From the NCBI GenBank assembly GCA_017557345.1, contig JAFYZR010000013.1, forward strand, positions 1 through 64,000: 64,000 nt of DNA. Reading direction: 5' to 3'. Of this stretch, positions 60,562 to 64,000 are shown piece by piece (the first letter of the stretch is position 1; every line of letters starts with the position of its first letter). This DNA comes from Paludibacteraceae bacterium. GTDB lineage: Bacteria; Bacteroidota; Bacteroidia; Bacteroidales; Paludibacteraceae. The notes below the pieces were generated by a model. That model did no database searches. It was given only the letters and a program-made list of their open reading frames with translations, and was not told the DNA's origin. Both the position numbers and the translations under genes were made by a program.

Positions 60562-62508
60562 CTAGTTATAAAAATGCCATGCAACTCCTGCTCTAAATAT
60601 ATCTCTATTCGTCGGATAACCGGGCATGGCTAAATAACCCATATTCTCTTTAAAGAACCAATAGCTAAGATGTTGGTAATGTGCGAAGAAACGCAGGCGA
60701 ATCGAACGCACGTAAAAGTTCGCATATACATTCATCCAAGGGTAATTACCCACATTCGTTTCCTGCTGGGTTGCGAACATGCCTGTAGCAGGACATAATA
60801 TCGGCGCATGGTATTTGGTGAAATAGCGTAAATCTACACCAATCTGCGCATCCAACGCTTTGAACCAAGTACCGTGATAGTATAAACGATGCTGCAAAAT
60901 GAGCAATGGAACAGGCATTACACTATCATTTGTGCTATGTTGTACCACTACTCGGTTTTCAAGATTAACCCACGGCGTTGTTAGGTCTAAACCTACATCG
61001 CCTGTGATAATCTGCACATTTCCTGCATACTGCCTGGGTTTCCAGTCAACGGCAGATACATAGATGGGATTGGTCTGATTTTCAAAACTGAAATCAATCC
61101 TCGGTTTAATCCATTTATATAAATAACTCACCGTCGCTCCGCCTAAGAACCGATAGGTAAAGCCGAAGTTATTTTCCCAATTGATGTGATTCGAACGATA
61201 GTGCTGGAGATACCAATTCGGCGTTTCGCTTTTGGCATATGCTCGAGCCGTGATAAGCAGCGGATATTTGCCGGCATTGAACTTTGTTTCCAGTCGTCCG
61301 TTCACATTAAACTCTCCAATTTTATAGCCTAATAAGCATACTTGCCCCTCTACATGGTAATGCACATGAGGCCCGCTGTGTTTATGAAGCGCTCCGCCTA
61401 CAAATGTATTGTTCGTCCAGCGGTAGTCATAAATACTATCGTAAGGCACACTGTCATTCATGAATCGCTGGCACTCATTCATGGCAAATGCCGTTATACC
61501 GAATTTCAGTTTGGTGTTGTATGCTTCGCAGAAGGTTACGGCTAGCGTGTTACGTATCGTCAGCACGTCGGTTGTATCGTTTGTGGCAATGGAGTCATAA
61601 TGAATCTCGTCATAAAAACCTTGATCCGCGTTATGCTCTACATACCGCCTGTTCGAGTTGTTTGTCTCGAAGATATGACTAAAAGTCATAAGCGGGATAT
61701 ATTCCACTTTGATGGTGTCGCGCTTCACACGTCGTCCATCTTCTATCACGTCTATTGAGTCATGATATTCACGCTCTTTGCTGATGGCGTATTGGTTATG
61801 AAGATACCCGCTTAAATAGCGATAACCGGTCATGGCGTTCATTCGTACCGGCAAATCTTCGGCATGCAGGCTACTGGTCAGATTCTCCACATCTTGTAGT
61901 CCGCCGTTGTCAAATGAGCTTAATTTGCTCCATCCAAACGCAGCGTGCATGCTGTAATGGCCGCCTGTATAACTACCCCATACAGAACCCCTGAATAACT
62001 GGCCGGCCGTATTGGCGTAGTGACCGATGGAATTCAGATAATCCAGTTCCATGCCTAAGTTCAATCGCCGATTGATATTGCCGGTGAAGAGAAAATTAAT
62101 GTCGTTCTCTTCGTGGCCCGTGATAAATCCTTTCTTGTAGGCGATGGATGAGTAGGGAGTCGTAGTGTTGAAATAGCGTTGCTGTTGTGGTGTCTTTACA
62201 TACGGCGTCAGACTCCATGCAAATGGATCATCTATTGTACGTAGCCGATGATTGATAACGCGAGACTCAATGGGAGATACAAGTACATTGCCATTGAACG
62301 TGCTACTTAGCGAGTAGTTCTGCTGAACATCCACATCGTGGTAGTTAAGCGTAGCGGTGTCGGTAAAAAGAATCGTATCGGCTACTGCGCTGAAGGTAGG
62401 CATATTCCATGTCTTGATCTCCGTTTGCACAAGAGGCCGTTTGGCAGCGGCCACAACGGTCGCTGCCAACAGCACTAATACTATTCCGAGTCTCTTATTC
62501 AAACCCAC
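60562..62508 (-). CDS. putative porin (Porin_10-like outer-membrane protein)
   Basis: A 648-residue outer-membrane beta-barrel. Starts with GTG 62508 or TTG 62502; the latter gives a neater signal peptide (NKRLGIVLVLLAATVVAAA). Strands alternate through the whole length (NFLFTGNINRRLNLGMELDY, GSYTGGHYSMHAAFGWSKL, GDVGLDLTTPWVNLENRVVV), with DPFAWSLTPYVKTP and YFNTTTPYSSIAYKKG near the N-terminus, as in the Bacteroidales putative-porin family. It ends AGVAWHFYN, an aromatic outer-membrane end. Lies between clpC and the GH57 gene on the same strand. Confidence 0.85.
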   Translation of the reverse strand: MGLNKRLGIVLVLLAATVVAAAKRPLVQTEIKTWNMPTFSAVADTILFTDTATLNYHDVDVQQNYSLSSTFNGNVLVSPIESRVINHRLRTIDDPFAWSLTPYVKTPQQQRYFNTTTPYSSIAYKKGFITGHEENDINFLFTGNINRRLNLGMELDYLNSIGHYANTAGQLFRGSVWGSYTGGHYSMHAAFGWSKLSSFDNGGLQDVENLTSSLHAEDLPVRMNAMTGYRYLSGYLHNQYAISKEREYHDSIDVIEDGRRVKRDTIKVEYIPLMTFSHIFETNNSNRRYVEHNADQGFYDEIHYDSIATNDTTDVLTIRNTLAVTFCEAYNTKLKFGITAFAMNECQRFMNDSVPYDSIYDYRWTNNTFVGGALHKHSGPHVHYHVEGQVCLLGYKIGEFNVNGRLETKFNAGKYPLLITARAYAKSETPNWYLQHYRSNHINWENNFGFTYRFLGGATVSYLYKWIKPRIDFSFENQTNPIYVSAVDWKPRQYAGNVQIITGDVGLDLTTPWVNLENRVVVQHSTNDSVMPVPLLILQHRLYYHGTWFKALDAQIGVDLRYFTKYHAPILCPATGMFATQQETNVGNYPWMNVYANFYVRSIRLRFFAHYQHLSYWFFKENMGYLAMPGYPTNRDIFRAGVAWHFYN

Positions 62509-62539
62509 TAATTCCCTAACTCGCTAACTCGCTAATTCT
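62508..62539. repeat. 8-bp tandem repeat, 4 copies, at the GH57 stop
   Basis: Units ctaattcc, ctaactcg, ctaactcg, ctaattct. The last contains the Asn codon and TAG stop of the GH57 gene on the minus strand, and the array bridges to the porin start. Same unit family as 8996-9050. Confidence 0.85.
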
Positions 62540-63797
62540 TTTTCTTCAGTTTTGCTTGAAGTTGTTGTATCTCTTCTTCCTGATTGCGGATGGTCTTGAG
62601 CAATGCGTTCAATTCCTCATTCTCAATAGTGGTTGGATATTGCTCTTCTACGCTCTGCAGGAAGTCGGACAATACATTCATATAGTTGATGAACGCATCG
62701 TAAGCCGATTCATACTGTGTCTCGCCCTGATCGATATGGTTCATGTAATGCAGATAATTGGCATCCTGCAAACGCAACCAGTTTGTCTTCAGGTTCTTGT
62801 CCTGGCAGAGGTGAACACGCTCAGCAACCGCAAACAGTTTATGAATAGCCTCTTGCTGCAAATCATTACCGGTATAAATACTCAGGTCTTTTGCTTCGCC
62901 GCTCCAGGTTAATGGATACGGACTTGCGAGTACATCGTTAGCAGCCAGTTTCTTTGTTGCTTCAGCTGGAGTAATAAAGCCCATCTCACGCTCTAAAGCG
63001 AAATACGGAAGAGCTTTGAGGAAGTCAAAGATACCGCTTCCTGCATTCTGACGAACACCGAATGTCTCAGCACCTACCCAGATATTGATTAACTCGTCCT
63101 CTTCAGGCAGAGCCTTCAATTGGTCAGCATATTTCTCTGCGTCAATTGGGAAATTAGCCCATCCCGGATCGGAGAAATGGAAACTCAACTCATCGCTCAG
63201 GTTCACATTGCGCAACAGCACTTTCATCTTCGGAGCTCCTGCCGATTGATAAACATGGTTCGGGCTCTTCCAGCTGATGATATGCTTAGCGCCTTCGGTC
63301 AAAATGGTCTTATAACCCAGTTTGCTCAGATTATACGCAGTCTCGTCGGTATAGAGCAACTCGGTGTTCCAAACGGTTTGTGCCTTTACGCCGAAGATAC
63401 GCTCGAGCAGGTCACCTTGGCGTTTCAGTTGTTTCTTGAATTCTTCTCCGTCGTACTCCGATGCCAAAGAATTGCTATACGGTGTTGCCAGGAACTCAAC
63501 GGCTTTCGTGGCGGCCAGTTCCTTGAGAATATCGATCATCTCAGGGTTGAATTGCTCGAACATCTCAATCATGATTCCGCTTACGCTGAGTGCACAGTGG
63601 AATTTGCCTTTACTCAGGTTGATCATGTCCTTCAGCGTCTGGCAAAGAGGCAGGTACGAAGTTTGAACTAACCAGTTAACATGTTCCTCCGTGGCCATGT
63701 CGTCATAGTAGTAATGATCATGACCGATCTCAAAGAAACGATAGCGTTTCAGACGGTATGGTACGTGCATCTGAAAGCAAAAACATATATTTTTCAT
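62532..63797 (-). CDS. GH57-family glycosidase (alpha-amylase-like)
   Basis: Cytoplasmic glycoside hydrolase acting on alpha-glucans. 421 residues. The GH57 regions are visible: NICFCFQMHVPYRLKRYRFF (first His region), KFHCALSVSGIMIEMFEQF, VEFLATPYSNSLAS, the nucleophile Glu in AQTVWNTELLYTDETAY, and INIWVGAETFGV in place of the later motif. A C-terminal coiled-coil-like tail (RNQEEEIQQLQAKLKKK) closes the protein. It directly follows the GT4 gene, the usual Bacteroidales glycogen gene order. Confidence 0.9.
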   Translation of the reverse strand: MKNICFCFQMHVPYRLKRYRFFEIGHDHYYYDDMATEEHVNWLVQTSYLPLCQTLKDMINLSKGKFHCALSVSGIMIEMFEQFNPEMIDILKELAATKAVEFLATPYSNSLASEYDGEEFKKQLKRQGDLLERIFGVKAQTVWNTELLYTDETAYNLSKLGYKTILTEGAKHIISWKSPNHVYQSAGAPKMKVLLRNVNLSDELSFHFSDPGWANFPIDAEKYADQLKALPEEDELINIWVGAETFGVRQNAGSGIFDFLKALPYFALEREMGFITPAEATKKLAANDVLASPYPLTWSGEAKDLSIYTGNDLQQEAIHKLFAVAERVHLCQDKNLKTNWLRLQDANYLHYMNHIDQGETQYESAYDAFINYMNVLSDFLQSVEEQYPTTIENEELNALLKTIRNQEEEIQQLQAKLKKKN

Positions 63798-63835
63798 AAT
63801 ACTAAAAATTTTCTTTAAACGTTCAACTTTAAACT

Positions 63836-64000
63836 TTACAGCGTGTGATTGATGACACCATCATAAATCCTACGCACTTTCAGACCTGCGTCTGCCCATT
63901 TGATGTTGTTCACTTCGGCCATTCCGAGTTCGTGCAGGCTCTTGTACATTGCCGGATATTTGACAATTGCATAAATGGCATCTGCCATTGCGTCAATGTC
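63836..64000 (-). CDS. GT4-family glycosyltransferase, C-terminal end only
   Basis: Only the last 54 codons are in the window; the frame is open at the right edge. The visible sequence (DIDAMADAIYAIVKYPAMYK, SLHELGMAEVNNIKWADAGL, KVRRIYDGVINHTL) is the end of a GT-B glycosyltransferase: the AxAIxxLLxNPxxxxxMGxxG-type helix, then the final helix. With GH57 directly downstream it probably acts in glycogen or storage-glucan synthesis. Confidence 0.75.
   Translation of the reverse strand, partial: DIDAMADAIYAIVKYPAMYKSLHELGMAEVNNIKWADAGLKVRRIYDGVINHTL

Overview
The window reads as a chromosomal segment of an uncultured member of the Bacteroidales (Bacteroidota). The main evidence is the promoter type. 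Sixteen sites match the Bacteroidota primary-sigma consensus (TTTG-like -33 box, TAnnTTTG -7 box), and in all sixteen the two boxes are exactly 20 bp apart. The matching primary sigma factor is encoded at 56859-57719. Supporting signs are DUF3127, DUF6242 and Porin_10 proteins, a GT4/GH57 glycogen pair next to the sigma factor, a Tgt without zinc cysteines, scarce Shine-Dalgarno sites, several TTG/GTG starts, and large secreted proteins with short type IX-like C-terminal tags. I see no phage, plasmid, IS element or CRISPR array.

Layout. 1-3.9 kb (minus): partial FtsX/LolE-type permease, rbfA, rpmH, recO, a metallophosphoesterase and a DUF3127 protein. 3.9-10.1 kb: pgk, a DUF6242 lipoprotein, 5-formyl-THF cyclo-ligase (plus), an unknown protein, polyprenyl diphosphate synthase and ddl. 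10.1-10.5 kb is a gene-free island of inverted and tandem repeats. 10.5-22.7 kb (minus): a ComEA-like helix-hairpin-helix protein, xseA, an outer-membrane barrel, a 2718-residue repeat adhesin and a smaller tagged secreted protein. 22.7-30.5 kb: minimal ComEC, rpe, an atypical response regulator and a flavodoxin lipoprotein (minus), then asparaginase, aminoacyl-histidine dipeptidase and a secreted endonuclease/phosphatase-family protein (plus). 30.5-37 kb (minus): S41 protease, dCMP deaminase, Mpl ligase, trigger factor and typA. 37.2-40.4 kb (plus): a tiny secreted protein that looks like a free-standing sorting domain behind a structured leader, panD, tgt and an LptF/G permease. 40.4-54.4 kb (minus): a 2186-residue InlB-repeat protein with a small tail-anchored partner, glgP behind a four-copy 47-bp leader repeat, and a 1300-residue mosaic surface protein. 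54.5-56.8 kb (plus): a shortened RNase R, an outer-membrane protein and an RHH protein. 56.8-64 kb (minus): rpoD/sigA, tRNA-Arg(UCU), thioredoxin, ClpC/ClpA-type ATPase, porin, GH57 enzyme and the end of a GT4 glycosyltransferase.

How it fits together. Most genes are housekeeping (translation, envelope, glycogen, proteostasis) in short operons, often with 1-4 bp stop/start overlaps. The accessory content is the set of secreted proteins. Four unrelated ones share a short C-terminal motif, one small protein is little more than a signal peptide plus a sorting-like domain, and another ends in a motif-helix-basic tail. This suggests at least two surface-anchoring or export routes whose machinery lies elsewhere. 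Several conserved proteins are shorter than usual: ComEC without its OB domain, trigger factor without its PPIase domain, ClpC without its M domain and RNase R without its cold-shock domains. Short tandem arrays of 8 or 11 bp sit at many gene ends, and a two-copy 5' element precedes both the giant adhesin and trigger factor. These non-coding and domain-loss patterns are the most unusual parts of the window.
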